From: Diphasiastrum complanatum
Lineage: Eukaryota > Streptophyta > Lycopodiopsida > Lycopodiales > Lycopodiaceae
Direction of reading: 5' to 3'
Length of the DNA stretch: 64,000 bases
Assembly (NCBI GenBank): GCA_029204225.1
Contig: CM055110.1
Location: 3,690,863-3,754,862, forward strand
The translations under genes were made by a program, and so were the position numbers. The notes under the pieces were generated by a model that was not told the origin of the DNA, ran no database searches, and saw only the letters and a program-made list of their open reading frames with translations. Positions 1 through 10,009 of this stretch are shown piece after piece. Each line of letters opens with the position of its first letter. Position 1 is the first letter of the stretch.

Positions 1-1085
1 ATTCCTTCACCTTCACAATAACTATGAAACTTGTTGGAGATATATTCACCTCCTCTATCACATCTTAAAGCTTTAACTTTGCAAGAAAACTATTTTTTTA
101 CATAATCTTTGAAGATAAGGAAGTGATAAAAAACCATAGCCTTTGAAGAAAGTAGATACAACCAAGTGTATCTAGTAAAGTCATCAATAAAGGTGACAAA
201 ACATGTTGCACCACCAATACCTTTAGAAGAGAAAAAATGTACATTTGAATGTATGAGTTCCAATGGACACGTAGTCTTTATAAAAGACTTCTGATATGGC
301 TTTCTGTGTGACTTTGCAATGGCACAAGCCTCACAAGGCTTGAAATCTTTAGAAAGAGATTTTGGAAGACCAATAGCCTTCTCCTTCTTAACCATAGAAG
401 ACATAGATGTAAAGTTAGGATGTCCCAACCTTCTATGCCACAGCTCCTCCTTAGATAACAAAACAACTTCACAAAGGTTTGCATTCTCATAAGAATTCAA
501 CTTAAAAATTCCACCACATCTAGTTCCATCAGCAAGGATCTCATCTTTTCTCTTAATAAAACAAGTATTGGAGTTGAACTTTACATCACAACCATTATCA
601 AGCAACTTTCCCACACTAATTAAGTTCTTTGTAAGTTTTGGAATGAAAAAAACATTAGAAAGTGCAAGAACTTTTGAAGAAGCAAGTTTCAATGGAATGT
701 TGCCAATTTCTTCTATTGGACACTCATAATCATTAGTTGTGTAAATAGATCTCTTGAGTCCTTTGAAAGGTAAGATTGAGTCAAATGACTCCTTTGAATA
801 GCACATATGTGAAGAGGCTCCACTGTTTATGTGCCAAGCTCCATCTTTCTTGAAAGGTGATGAAGAAAAACCGGACACCATAAGTGATCCTTCTCCATCA
901 CTTGCAACAGAATCTTCTTCAATCTCTTTAGAAAGATTAGCTTGCTTGATTTGGTTTTTCTTCTTAAAGAAATTAGAGGCATAGTGCCCCTTTTTGCCAC
1001 AGAAGAAGCACTTCACTTTCTTCTTCTTGGTTTTTGAGTTAGAGGGATGAGATGTATCATCCTCTTCACCATCTAATCTCGATCT
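1..1085 (-). pseudogene. Ty1/copia pol fragment: zinc knuckle, protease, pre-integrase, integrase start
   Basis: Open on the minus strand from about 1085 to 90, then through a TAG at 88-90 to the window edge. In order: a CCHC knuckle (CFFCGKKGHYASNF, whose last Cys is Phe), the protease site as HINSGASSHM (copia consensus DSGA, so the catalytic Asp is Asn), the GAG-pre-integrase HHCC region (LWHRRLGH ... CEACAIAKSHRKPY), and the integrase core (IHSNVHFF, first catalytic Asp also Asn; then FIDDFTRYTW). After the TAG the frame continues as LRCDRGGEYIS, the second integrase Asp, so one stop splits the integrase. Protease and integrase would both be inactive. The fragment runs off the left edge of the window. 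Confidence 0.9.
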
Positions 1086-1782
1086 TTGGCTTTGTCTTTG
1101 TTGTATGCTTGAGAGAATTGGTTCTTACTCCTCCTTTCTGCTTGCCTTTGACAAAGAGGGCTTTGTCACTTCCACCATGTTCAAGTTTGTTCATCCTGGA
1201 GAGTTTGTAGCTTTGTCTAGATTCTTCAGAAATAAGAATTCCTTGGAGAGTTTCTAGATTAGGTAACTCATCTTTAATAGCAAAAGACTGAACAAGATTA
1301 TCATAGTCATCTCTCAAGCCATTCAGTATGACTTGAACTAGCTCAACTTGGTTAATGGTAACACCAACACAAGAAAGCTCTCTATGTAAATCTTTAACTC
1401 TTAGAACATAGTTAGATGCACTCTCTTCACTTCTTTTGAAACTTTGGAAAGTCTGATTCCTAAGAGTGAGTATTCTAGAAGTATTCTTTGCTTCATAGAT
1501 GGACTTTAGTGCATCCCAAGCTTCTTTGGCTGTAGTGCAAGATCCTATCTCTCTCAAAATTTCATTAGATACATTCATCTTAATGAAATGTAGAGCCATT
1601 CTAGCTCTCTTCTTATATTTAGGAATTTCAACCTGTGCTTGAGGCTCCTCCTCAACACCAAGCACAATATCCATAACATCCTGGAGAATCAAAACAGACT
1701 CCATTCTTACCTTCCAAATTGAGTAATTAGAAGTGTTTAGTCTTTCACTGGCTTCTAGAAGATATCCTCTCTAAGATGCCAT
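1066..1782 (-). pseudogene. Ty1/copia gag (UBN2-type), same element as the pol fragment at 1-1085
   Basis: The gag capsid of copia elements is readable: ERLNTSNYSIWKVRMES, then KYKKRARMALHFIKMNVSNEILREIG, AKEAWDALKSIYEAKNTSRILTLRNQ and SNYVLRVKDLHREL. The natural start is the ATG at 1782-1780 (MAS...), but codon 4 is TAG (1773-1771), so only an internal Met at 1704 opens a long frame. A frameshift near 1080 separates gag from the knuckle-protease frame that follows. Related gags lie at 6534-7180, 9326-9958 and 43571-44488. Confidence 0.88.
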
Positions 1783-2013
1783 TATAATGAAGACTTCTTA
1801 GTTATTGGATTGAAATATGTTTGAGCTTGTTCCTATCAGACTTAGAGTTGCTGCTCTCTTTCACTATAGGTATTTTCAAGGTTGAACTACCTTCCTATGT
1901 GAAACACTTGCAACTATATATGAGATGAATCTCAAATATTCAACAAGACAAGTTATATAGATCAGACACTAAAAGTGGTTTGTGACACTTTGGCTGGTTT
2001 GAATCCTACTTTT
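1783..2013 (-). other. Copia leader remnant, no gene
   Basis: AT-rich DNA between the gag start and LTR-family sequence. I looked for an initiator-tRNA-Met PBS (TGGTATCAGA on the minus strand) and saw only a poor match near 1832-1848. Nothing else is recognisable. Confidence 0.3.
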
Positions 2014-2405
2014 GGCACATCTAGAGTCTATGTGACATTTGTCACTTGTCATGCATGAAATTCTACCAACTTTTTACAAGTGTACTAGTTCTAACTAGAA
2101 ATGTCCAAATCATCATGCATGTGTCCAATAAACTTTGTGCATGCCTTGCATGTCACTATGGATCACTTACAATTAATGCATGTGAGTTGTCACGAGTTTC
2201 TACAAGCATAATCATGCTAATTCTATGTTTACAAACTATATGCAAGTTGCATTTATCAAGCTAGACAATACATAACCATGTAGCTCGAGTTCTATGTAGG
2301 CCAAACTTGGCATTTTGCATTAATGAGCTACATGCTTGCATGGTACAACACTTGTAGCAAGCCAAGTAATCAATATGGATTGTTTTTCAATTTTAACACT
2401 CAGAA
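2014..2405 (-). repeat. Copia LTR-family sequence
   Basis: Shares phrases with 8720-9028 (minus) and 29191-29420 (plus): a gcttgtagaaactcgtg core beside gcatgtgag, catgcatgtg, and a terminus reading AGTGTTAAAATT on the minus strand, comparable with AGTGCTGAAAAT at about 9028. I take it as a decayed copia LTR; its exact ends are not resolved. Confidence 0.45.
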
Positions 2406-2495
2406 CGTTGTCTCAAAATTTGCGACCATTATTAACAAATCGTGGACACTGAAGACGATTTCTGAGTGAAGTTGCGAATTCCTGCCAAAAAAAGT

Positions 2496-2505
2496 CTATA
2501 TATAG
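2496..2505 (+). promoter_or_regulatory. TATA box candidate
   Basis: CTATATATAG lies about 110 bp upstream of the ATG at 2616, followed by a CT-rich leader. This is typical plant promoter spacing. No LTR end is seen around it, so it may be an internal promoter or the relic of a lost 5' LTR. Confidence 0.4.
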
Positions 2506-2615
2506 TCCTCCACCCTTCTCTCCACGAGTTCATTTTAGATTGCTGCTCTCGAGTTCGTGCCAATTTTTTTTCAAAATTTTCAAAATTCTTAGAGCAATCT
2601 AAAATCACTACTATC

Positions 2616-3400
2616 ATGGCTTCTCACGATTCCTCGCTTAGCTTACATCGCCGTGAACCCCCTCGTCCTTATTCGGGGGATATATTCATGATTTGTCTCA
2701 AAAATTACACCGAGCAGGTCACCCTGGCCAAGGATATCCTCACCAACCTTGGCTTTGATCTGACACTTTTTTGGGACCAGCAAAGTGAGAGCCTCATCTG
2801 AGCAGCCTACTCCACCTATTCGGATAAGTTCCAAACTTTTCGGATTACATCCAAGAGTGGCAGCTATCAACGTCTCTCCTGGGGATCTCCTGAGCATCGA
2901 CTTCCTAATCTCAGAGAGACAATCCATGGAAAGGGCACAACTATGATGCCAAGTACTTCACCAAGTTTCTGATAGAGGACGACAAAACCATTACCCAAAC
3001 CAACGACGGGATCGCTATCCGCCTCATCATGGATCCCCATCTACGGGCAGCCTCAGAAATCCTCATCACCATGGTCGAAGTGCATACCACCAAGATGGAT
3101 CGCATACCATCGAGCGACCTCTTTTCTTTGACCGTCACCATGGACGATTCCACTCAAAATTACAAGTGGGCTAAGAAGGTAGCAGAGAAGTTGTGTGGCA
3201 CTCTGAAAGCCCAAAAACCAACTACCAAATGTGGGTATCTCTTCCACATGTTGGTCACCAAACAGTTGGGGTCTAGGGCGGCTGCTACCATCACAGAACT
3301 GGATGATATTTATCCAAGCACAAAAAAGCGAGCCACCCCACAACCGACAGCAGAACCGGTCTCACAGCCCCACCTACTAAGAAGCAGAAAGGGAGGGTGA
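2616..3400 (+). pseudogene. Unrecognised ORF, N-terminal part
   Basis: Start chosen at ATG 2616 (MASHDSSLSLHRREPPRPYSG), the first ATG after the TATA box and in frame with a longer upstream-open frame. It reads to a TGA at 2799-2801 and continues in the same frame (AAYSTYSDKFQTFRI). After a frameshift near 2940 it runs on as YDAKYFTKFLIEDD and then LIMDPHLRAASEILITMVEVHTT to 3400. The part from 2940 to 3350 looks like a folded, charged domain of roughly 130 residues ending in a basic Pro-rich stretch (STKKRATPQPT). I do not recognise the family. The stop and frameshift mark it as non-functional here. Confidence 0.5.
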
Positions 3401-4121
3401 TCAGCACAGTAGCCGATGTCCCACATGACATTCTATCCAGCGACATCGAGGTGGAATATGCTGAATCCGGAGGGAGCCTTAAACCATCTCAGGTCCCAAA
3501 GGAGGTCCTAGAGCAGCATGTGACCTTACTTCACTAGGCCCAATAACGTAGACAAGAAATAGCGGCAGCAACAGGTAGCTCCGGAACGACAAGCACTTCC
3601 GGCTCTGATCCTATGGGAATGATTCCGTCCACACAAGAAATCTCCTCTCCATCACTTGCTCTCACACTTCCACCACCACCCCCACCATTTACTGCCACCT
3701 CTACACCCTCACTAACTCTCAACATGGGCTTCACTTCCACACTTCCACAAAAGCCCTCACTTGTACAAATCTCCATCCTACTTGACTCCACAGTCACCGT
3801 AGATAATTTTGCACTACAATTACTAACTGCACTTCCATCAACCACTATCACCGCTAACCCAATCCAACAATCTCCGCCACGCAGTATCTCCCCACCTCTT
3901 GCACCCCTCAATCCATAATCACCCCCACTTGCTTTTCATACACCTCCGTCTAGCCCTACTCCTGATTTTCTACCATTTAACCCAATGTCATATCCTAACT
4001 ACACACGCACCCTCCCTGACATTGGTCCTTGGGAGCGATTACCTCTTGCAGCCCAAAAGTGGTATGGTTGGTGAATGAGCTCCAATACAATCTATTCGGC
4101 ACCCTAGGGGGATAGTATACT
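3401..4121 (+). pseudogene. Unrecognised ORF, Ser/Thr/Pro-rich linker
   Basis: The stretch 3613-3918 (LALTLPPPPPPFTATSTP... to SPPRSISPPLAPLNP) and the following LAFHTPPSSPTPDFLPFNP are strongly Pro/Ser/Thr rich, like a disordered linker. In-frame stops occur at about 3535-3545 and 3916-3918. The segment joins the N-terminal domain to the coiled coil downstream. No catalytic motif is seen. Confidence 0.4.
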
Positions 4122-4817
4122 ATGCGGCAATTCTACATTGGTGCTATGGCGACTCTTCAGAAAGAAAAAACAAGGTTGGAGGAGGAAAACAAACAACAAC
4201 AGCTACAGATCCAGGACCTCACGAATTACAATCAACAACAGCAGCAGATGCTACTCCACCTCCAGAACCAGCTCCAACTGAAGGTATCCAACATGCAGCA
4301 AACCATCGATACCCTCGAAGCTAAAAAGGATGAGGTTGTAGTAGATTCACAAGCAGCACGTTCCGTTATGAAGGAACAGTTGAAAATGGTGGACTTCAAC
4401 GACTTCACACCACTAGCTATTCCTGAGGGAACTACCATTCCAGTGGTGGCCTATCAAACGCTGGCCCAAAAGCTGAAAGCCACGATAGAGCAACACTCAA
4501 AATTACAACAATCATACATTGCTTCCGTCGAGGCCTTAAACCAGCACATAGTCACCCTAGAAGAACGCTTAAAGGCCGTTGTCCAGTCGACACCATCGGT
4601 TCATGCAGAGCATGACCAATTCCATGATTCAGGGCACCACTTTGATGGATCAGAGAGTGGGTGGAGAAGGAGCATGATTCCAACAACCTCCTCCTGCACC
4701 TCAAGGCTCCGCATTTCAAGGCCAACCCCTAGGGCAAGGAGCTCAAACACCAACCAATCAGTTAGGCTCTGGGGATACCAACCCCCAACATTATCTTTTT
4801 CCCTCCACCGTTTCTAA
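4122..4817 (+). pseudogene. Unrecognised ORF, Gln-rich coiled-coil part
   Basis: A 231-residue open frame. Residues about 9-70 form a heptad-like, Gln/Leu/Glu-rich coiled coil (LQKEKTRLEEENKQQQLQIQ ... LEAKKDE). A globular-looking stretch follows (MVDFNDFTPLAIPEGTTIP) and then a second helical segment near residues 115-150 (LAQKLKATIEQHSKLQQSYI). This arrangement suggests an oligomerising structural protein. The coil plus Pro-rich composition recalls the ORF at 19425-20112, but I cannot show homology by eye. Confidence 0.45.
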
Positions 4818-5005
4818 CCCTCTCGACACCACTAACCCCACCTTCATTCCATGCCAAATTACCCCTGAGTCACGACGAATTGCAGAAGCTAATCCCTCGC
4901 CTCCTCTCTCTTCTGAATCCGATCCACAAACTCAACACGAGATTGCCTCTGAAGCACCAACCATCCGACACAAAATCACACCCATAGAACCAAGCACGGA
5001 GTTGC

Positions 5006-5759
5006 ATGCCTCTTAGTAGTTTGCAAAGAAGTATCCAACAACGAAAGAGCGAGGTGGCTACATACTGCCAAATTTGGACCAGTGTCGCAACAGTCAAACT
5101 CCTGGATCCACAACCTCTCTGGCGTCATCAGCTTTTCCTACAAAGTAAGACCTCAATAGTACGATATTTCGAAGCTCCCTCCTACATGCGCACCAATCCT
5201 TATTACTATCTAGTAGCGAGGCGAGAACCGTTTCCTACCACCAAGGTCAAGAACAGAATCTTTTGGCCTAAGCTCACAAGCGTGGATACCGGCAACTTAG
5301 CCGAAGACATGGTCACCAACTGCCGAGTATTCTACCAGAAGCACCATGGCAATTCTGATCGTGACGTCAGATATCTTGCGGATAATTGCGGCCTGGTGGC
5401 ATTTCTGGCAGAACTCAGAGGTTTTTGGAATCAAGGGTTACCCCCAATCGTCCTTGATATCAATAAATCCTTGCGAACGCAAGACGACCATATCAACATT
5501 GCAAGGCTCTATTATCGCGCTGCACACACTTCTGTCCTGCACGTTGATATGGTGGAAGCTATGGAAAAACCATAGCTTTCTCCAGGATATGTTCCATTAT
5601 TACAGATCCATGCCCTTCCTGAACAAATTACGATGGCAAATGATGGAGGGCATTGGCACAACAATCTACCACTCCCGACAGCAGCAATCTTGCCTCCAAA
5701 AAGCACAAAAGATCCAAGATGAAAAGGCGTCGATTGGTGTGGGACCGCCAATCCAATAA
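5006..5759 (+). pseudogene. Unrecognised ORF, C-terminal part ending on the polypurine tract
   Basis: Two overlapping frames carry it: 5006-5575 (YLVARREPFPTTKVKNRIFW; NLAEDMVTNCRVFYQKHHG; DVRYLADNCGLVAFLAELRG) and then, after a frameshift, the frame that ends QDEKASIGVGPPIQ with TAA at 5757-5759. The stop codon overlaps the start of the polypurine tract, as expected for the last ORF of an LTR element. No RT, integrase or envelope signature (signal peptide, transmembrane helix) is visible, although the position is that of an envelope-like or accessory third ORF. Confidence 0.45.
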
Positions 5760-5768
5760 GGAGGGGAA
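5758..5768 (+). other. Polypurine tract
   Basis: AAGGAGGGGAA, three bases before the TGTTAGCAAC LTR start at 5772. The plus-strand primer site fixes the orientation and left edge of the 3' LTR. Confidence 0.75.
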
Positions 5769-5771
5769 TAA

Positions 5772-6532
5772 TGTTAGCAACTGTGCTAACACAGAGAAAA
5801 TAGAAAAATAAAAAAATAAAACTCTGTGGCATGTGTTTTGTAAGACCACGTATGAGTATCTGTCAATAAACTTCAGCCATGGCATGTGTTTTGTAAGTCC
5901 ATGAGTAGAAGCTTAAATAATAATAAAATAGCTTAAACTTAGATTTAGAACTTAGACTTAGGAAACTTAAGATTAGAAATATTTTATCTTAAGTTTTCCA
6001 AGTTAAAAAATTTGCAGTTCTAAATACTAATTTAGAAGTTCTAGAAAGGCTAGAAACAGATTAGTCCCATAAGTTAGTAGACACTTATGGAAGACCCTCC
6101 TTGCCATAAAAGGAGAGGTATTTGCATTGTAAACAACACTTTGTGATTAAGACAAAATTACTATTGTGATTATCTTGGATTTCATTGTGTTCCCATTGGA
6201 AGGTGCATAGCTTGAGGGAAGGTGCTCAGGCCTCCTCTTGCCTCCTTTCATTGGCCTTTAATTGTGGCATGGTTTTAAGTGTTTATTGCTTAGTTTAGCC
6301 ACAATTCTTATTATCTCCCTTTGGGTGTTACGTAGGATTAAGTAATCTTGCTAGTTGGGTTTGCCTTAACAAGGAATTTTATTGTTGTCATTAATTAGCT
6401 TTATTTATGTTATGGGCACTAGTTGGACAAGCCTTAGTGTTCTCATTCCTGTTGATTCTTTCCGTATTTTGTTGAAGCTTGTTGTAGAAACTTAAAAAGT
6501 GGACGAATCTCCACATCCCTATACTTCCAACA
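5772..6532 (+). repeat. 3' LTR (761 bp)
   Basis: Begins TGTTAGCAACTGTGCTAAC (a short hairpin) and ends ACTTCCAACA, giving TG...CA termini. It contains a TATA box (CATAAAAGG at about 6106) followed by the probable transcript start region. No matching second LTR lies in the window, so the assignment rests on the PPT, the termini and the TATA box. Confidence 0.7.
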
Positions 6533-6533
6533 T

Positions 6534-7180
6534 CATGACCATCATTCAAAGATAAGGAACTCATCCTACTTTTGATATAAGCATTCTACTCTCCTCACTT
6601 ACAAGCACACTTTGAAGTTTTTCAATACTAGGAAGTGAATCTTGAATATCAAAGATTTGAACAAGATTGGAATAATTATCTCCTAATCCATTGAACTAAT
6701 TCATCATCTTTGATTTTATCATCTATAGAAGACAACTCCTTATTCAAAGATTTGATCCTAAAGACATAATTTTGGGCACTTTCACTACTTCCTTTCATGC
6801 TTTGAAGTATTTGATTCCTAAGCATGAGTATCCTTGAAGTATTTTTGGATCCATAAATTGCTTTTAATGAATCCCATGCCTTGAATCTAAATGACCCCAT
6901 GCAACCATTTAAGAGGCCACATGTTGGATGTGGTACAAAATGAGATTTCCTTCAAAAGTTCATTACTTACATTCATTTTTATGCAATGTAAAACAACTCT
7001 ACATCTCTTTTTGTACTTTACCGATTCAACTCCTCCTTGAGGTTCTATTTCCACCTCAAGTACTATGTCATAAAGATCATGAAGTACAAGCAAAGACTCC
7101 ATTCGAACTATCCAAGTAGCATATTTAGTGGATGTGAGACTTTCACTAGCTTCAGGCAAAAAACCACCCATTGATGCCAT
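6534..7180 (-). pseudogene. Ty1/copia gag fragment
   Basis: Start ATG at 7180-7178 (MASMGGFLPEASE). It reads through the UBN2-like gag (YATWIVRMESLLVLHDLYDIVLEVE; KYKKRCRVVLHCIKMNVSNELLKEIS). At about 6940-6885 an insertion of roughly 45 bp replaces the usual KEAW joint and breaks the frame. The gag resumes as AWDSLKAIYGSKNTSRILMLRNQILQ to about 6680, and a further short stretch to 6534 abuts the 3' LTR of the neighbouring plus-strand element. Protease and pol are absent. Confidence 0.85.
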
Positions 7181-7763
7181 TTTTGAATGTGAGAAAGCAC
7201 TAGAAACTCTTATGGTTTCTCTAAGAGATTTGAACCTAAAGTCTTCTAGCAATTTGAAAGCTTATAGACACAATCCTATCACTCATGAACCAATCTAGAA
7301 TGATGAAAATTTAGATTCTAGTCTCAAACTTGCAAAATCACTCATTAATCTATGATTTTTAGCAATATCTCTCTTCAACTTCAACATGCACTCTAAAAAT
7401 CAGAGAAGATCAATCAATGCACCTAATTCAAGCTTCAAATTTAAGTTTTTGGCTGATCTAATCCAAGAACTAATCAATGGATTAGATTCTCTATTGAAAA
7501 TGCTTGATTTTGCACTAAAAATCTCTCAAATTGGGTGTGAGTCAAATTGTACAAATTTTTGAATTTTCTTAACCAAAACCGGACCTGTATGGCCTCATGC
7601 GTGTGAAAAGTGTTCCTACAGCCCACAACAAGTTCTGGTCCAAAATTTTGAGAATACCTATCAAATCCAACTCGCTACACAAAAATTAGCTAGTTTCCAA
7701 AAACTTGCTAATTTTGGCTTTGATTTGGATCAACCCTATTAATTTCAATAAAACCTCTTGTAC
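7181..7763 (-). other. Copia 5' leader between PBS and gag
   Basis: About 580 bp of AT-rich untranslated leader between the PBS (7764-7778) and the gag ATG. No ORF of note. Confidence 0.55.
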
Positions 7764-7778
7764 TTGGCTCTGATACCA
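7764..7778 (-). other. Primer-binding site, initiator tRNA-Met type
   Basis: On the minus strand TGGTATCAGAGCCAA, directly inside the LTR terminus TG at 7779. This is the usual copia PBS. Confidence 0.85.
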
Positions 7779-8496
7779 TGTGGAAAAAGTAGAAAATGGG
7801 CCAAGAGTGGATCCTAATCTGATCCTCAAGAGGGAGTGGATGTTAGATTTACTTGATCTATCAATCTACATAAGATTAAGATCAATCTAGATCAATTCTA
7901 GACATAAAAACCTAACAAGAACAATCATTAATGAAGGTAAATGTACTTGTTGGTTTCACACGTGTGAAACCCTGTCAGAGTACGGACTCCAACCTGAAAA
8001 CAAAGTACACTATGATAGAACCTCAAAACAATCAAAACAAATGTAGACAAATAGAGAGAATTACACAAAATTGCTTCCAAAATCAAGATTGATGTTTCAT
8101 GTTGATTGTGGCCAAATATGCCTCTATATATATACTTCTTGGAGATCGAGGTACTGATCATGCATCAGATCTCACACGTGTGAGGATGCTTTGTCATCAT
8201 CATGCAAATTTGACACTTGGATCAAACTTTCTATTTTTAGCATTTTTGGTCCAATTTTCTACCATATAGAGATCTTCATGGAAATCTTCTAGAAGCAAAA
8301 ACTCGCTTACTTCAGCTTTTTCCACACGTGTGAGCTGTCCTCTACACATGGGATATGACACCTATCCAATGTATTTGGCTCATGCAATCAATAGATTGAT
8401 GCCATGTGTCATCTATCTAGAAAACTAGTTTTTGGCCTTTTTAAAAATCTTGCAACAATCTAGAATGCTATTGATCAAAGCAAAATTATTTCCACA
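7779..8496 (-). repeat. Copia 5' LTR with G-box palindromes
   Basis: Left end TGTGGAAAA abuts the PBS; right end taken at ATTTCCACA (8496), giving an 8-bp terminal inverted repeat TGTGGAAA. A minus-strand TATA run (TATATATATAG at about 8110-8125) lies mid-LTR. It carries four CACACGTGTG palindromes (7957, 8173, 8323, 8493). The right boundary is my inference because the last palindrome straddles it. Confidence 0.6.
7953..7970. promoter_or_regulatory. 18-bp perfect palindrome with G-box core
   Basis: GTTTCACACGTGTGAAAC is self-complementary around CACGTG. Related copies: 8171-8184 (14-bp palindrome), 8323-8332, 8492-8503 (12-bp palindrome). CACGTG is the known G-box bound by plant bZIP/bHLH factors; a regulatory role in this LTR is inference. 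Confidence 0.5.
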
Positions 8497-9028
8497 CGTG
8501 TGGGGAAAGTACAAAAGCAATGAATGTATGAAAAATACTTCAAACTCAGATTAGAGAGAGAATAGCAATACAAGCTAAAAATTACAAGATCCAATTTGAC
8601 ATTATGATAGCATCTATGCTTGAATATTCATTTCTTTTAATAGAGAGGATTCTCACATACATATATAGAGATGGTACTAGCTCGAGGGAGAGCAGCCCAT
8701 AAACCACTTTTTTACACTTCTAATAGTGGTTTCTTCTTCTAACTTGACAACTATCAAGTTGCATGTAAACATATCAACTACTTCTATCAACTTTCTACAC
8801 TTGTCAATTTCTAGAATATAAATTTACAAGTGTTCATGCATGTGCCAACATAAATCATGGTTTCTTTTGCATGTCACTTTTATTCAACTAGACTTATTGC
8901 ATGTGATGTGGCTTGAGTTCCTACAAGCCCATTTTTGGCATTTCTACAATCAACAACTACATGCATGTGGGAAAAAAACTTATCAATCCAAAAGTCAAGA
9001 TAGATGATTTTTTTTATTTTCAGCACTA
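8497..9028 (-). repeat. Copia 3' LTR-like sequence
   Basis: Shares catgcatgtg, gcttgtagg-aactcaag and the terminal AGTGCTGAAAAT (minus strand at about 9028) with the LTR-family segments at 2014-2405, 18318, 20476 and 29191. It directly follows the truncated protease of the copia fragment at 9029-9958, as a 3' LTR would after a pol deletion. A second TATA-like run lies near 8660. Confidence 0.5.
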
Positions 9029-9958
9029 ATGAGATTCATAGTGAGATTAGGCACAAAAAGTACATCTTCAAGAATCATAGTGGATTCAACACCAATTGGT
9101 ATAATACTCACGTTCTTACCACAAAAGAAGCACTTCTTGTTGGATTTGCGACTTGTTGATGTTTGTGATGAATCCTCATCACTCTCCTCCTATGACTTGT
9201 CCTTCTTGAAATGTTGATACTACTCTTTGCTCCTTCCTTTTGGCTTGTTGTTTGAAAAGAGAACTCTCTTTTCTCCACCATTCTTCAAGGAAAGTTGATT
9301 GATCCTCAACTGCTTGTTCTCTTGCCTACACTCCTAAAAAATGAGAACTCCTTGTAGTGCCTCCAAGTTTGAAAGCTCCTCCTTGATTGCATAAGATTGA
9401 AAAAAAGCTGTCAAATTCTTCCTTCAACCCATTTAGGATTACGCGCACTAGCTCTCTTGGATTGAGGTGGTCTCCTACGCAAGCAGGCTCTCTATGAAGA
9501 TCTTTCACTCTCAAAACATAATTTGAGGCACTCTCATCACTCCTTTGGAATCTTTGAAAAATTTGATTTCTTAGTGTGAGCAACCTAGATGTGTTCCTTG
9601 CCTCATAAATGGATTTCAATGTGTCCCAAGCCTCCTTGGCCGAGATGCATGAGCCAATCTCCCTCAACACTTCATTGGAAACAAGCATCTTTATGATATG
9701 TAGGGCCATCCTAGCCCTCTTCTTGTACTTTTGGACCTCTTGGAGCACTTGAGGCTCCTCCTCGAGTCCTAGCACAATCTCCATCATATCTTGGAGTACC
9801 AAAATGGACTCCATCCTCACCTTCCAAATAGCATAATTGGAGGTGTTCAATCTCTCACCATGCTCCAAAAAAATGAAATCTACAAAAGTCATCTTCCCTT
9901 GAGAAATTGTCTTGAAATGGATCAAAAGTTGTTGTTTCTCTCTCAATAATGGATTCAA
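9029..9958 (-). pseudogene. Ty1/copia gag with protease remnant, pol deleted
   Basis: Gag reads from about 9958: GERLNTSNYAIWKVRMESILVLQDMMEIVLGLEEEPQ, KYKKRARMALHIIKM, AKEAWDTLKSIYEARNTSRLLTLRNQ, SNYVLRVKDLHRE, then frameshifts near 9430. A knuckle start KKCFFCGK appears at about 9145-9110 and jumps straight to the end of the protease region (ILEDVLFVPNLTMNLIS) at about 9090-9035, which then meets LTR-like sequence at 9028. Most of the protease and all of IN, RT and RNase H are missing, probably through one or two deletions. Confidence 0.85.
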
Positions 9959-10009
9959 AAAAGGTGTACTACCAACTCCAATATGAGATCTTGCAACTTG
10001 GTGTGAGAC

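Larger units (their letters stand above)
2450..6532 (+). mobile_element. LTR retrotransposon remnant with unrecognised ORF and 3' LTR
   Basis: Plus-strand order: TATA box (2496), degraded ORF starting at ATG 2616 and ending at 5759, polypurine tract (5758-5768), 3' LTR (5772-6532). No 5' LTR, PBS, RT or integrase is visible, so this is the 3' part of an element or a non-autonomous one. It sits between minus-strand copia fragments, which suggests insertion into or beside them. The left boundary is uncertain. Confidence 0.6.
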
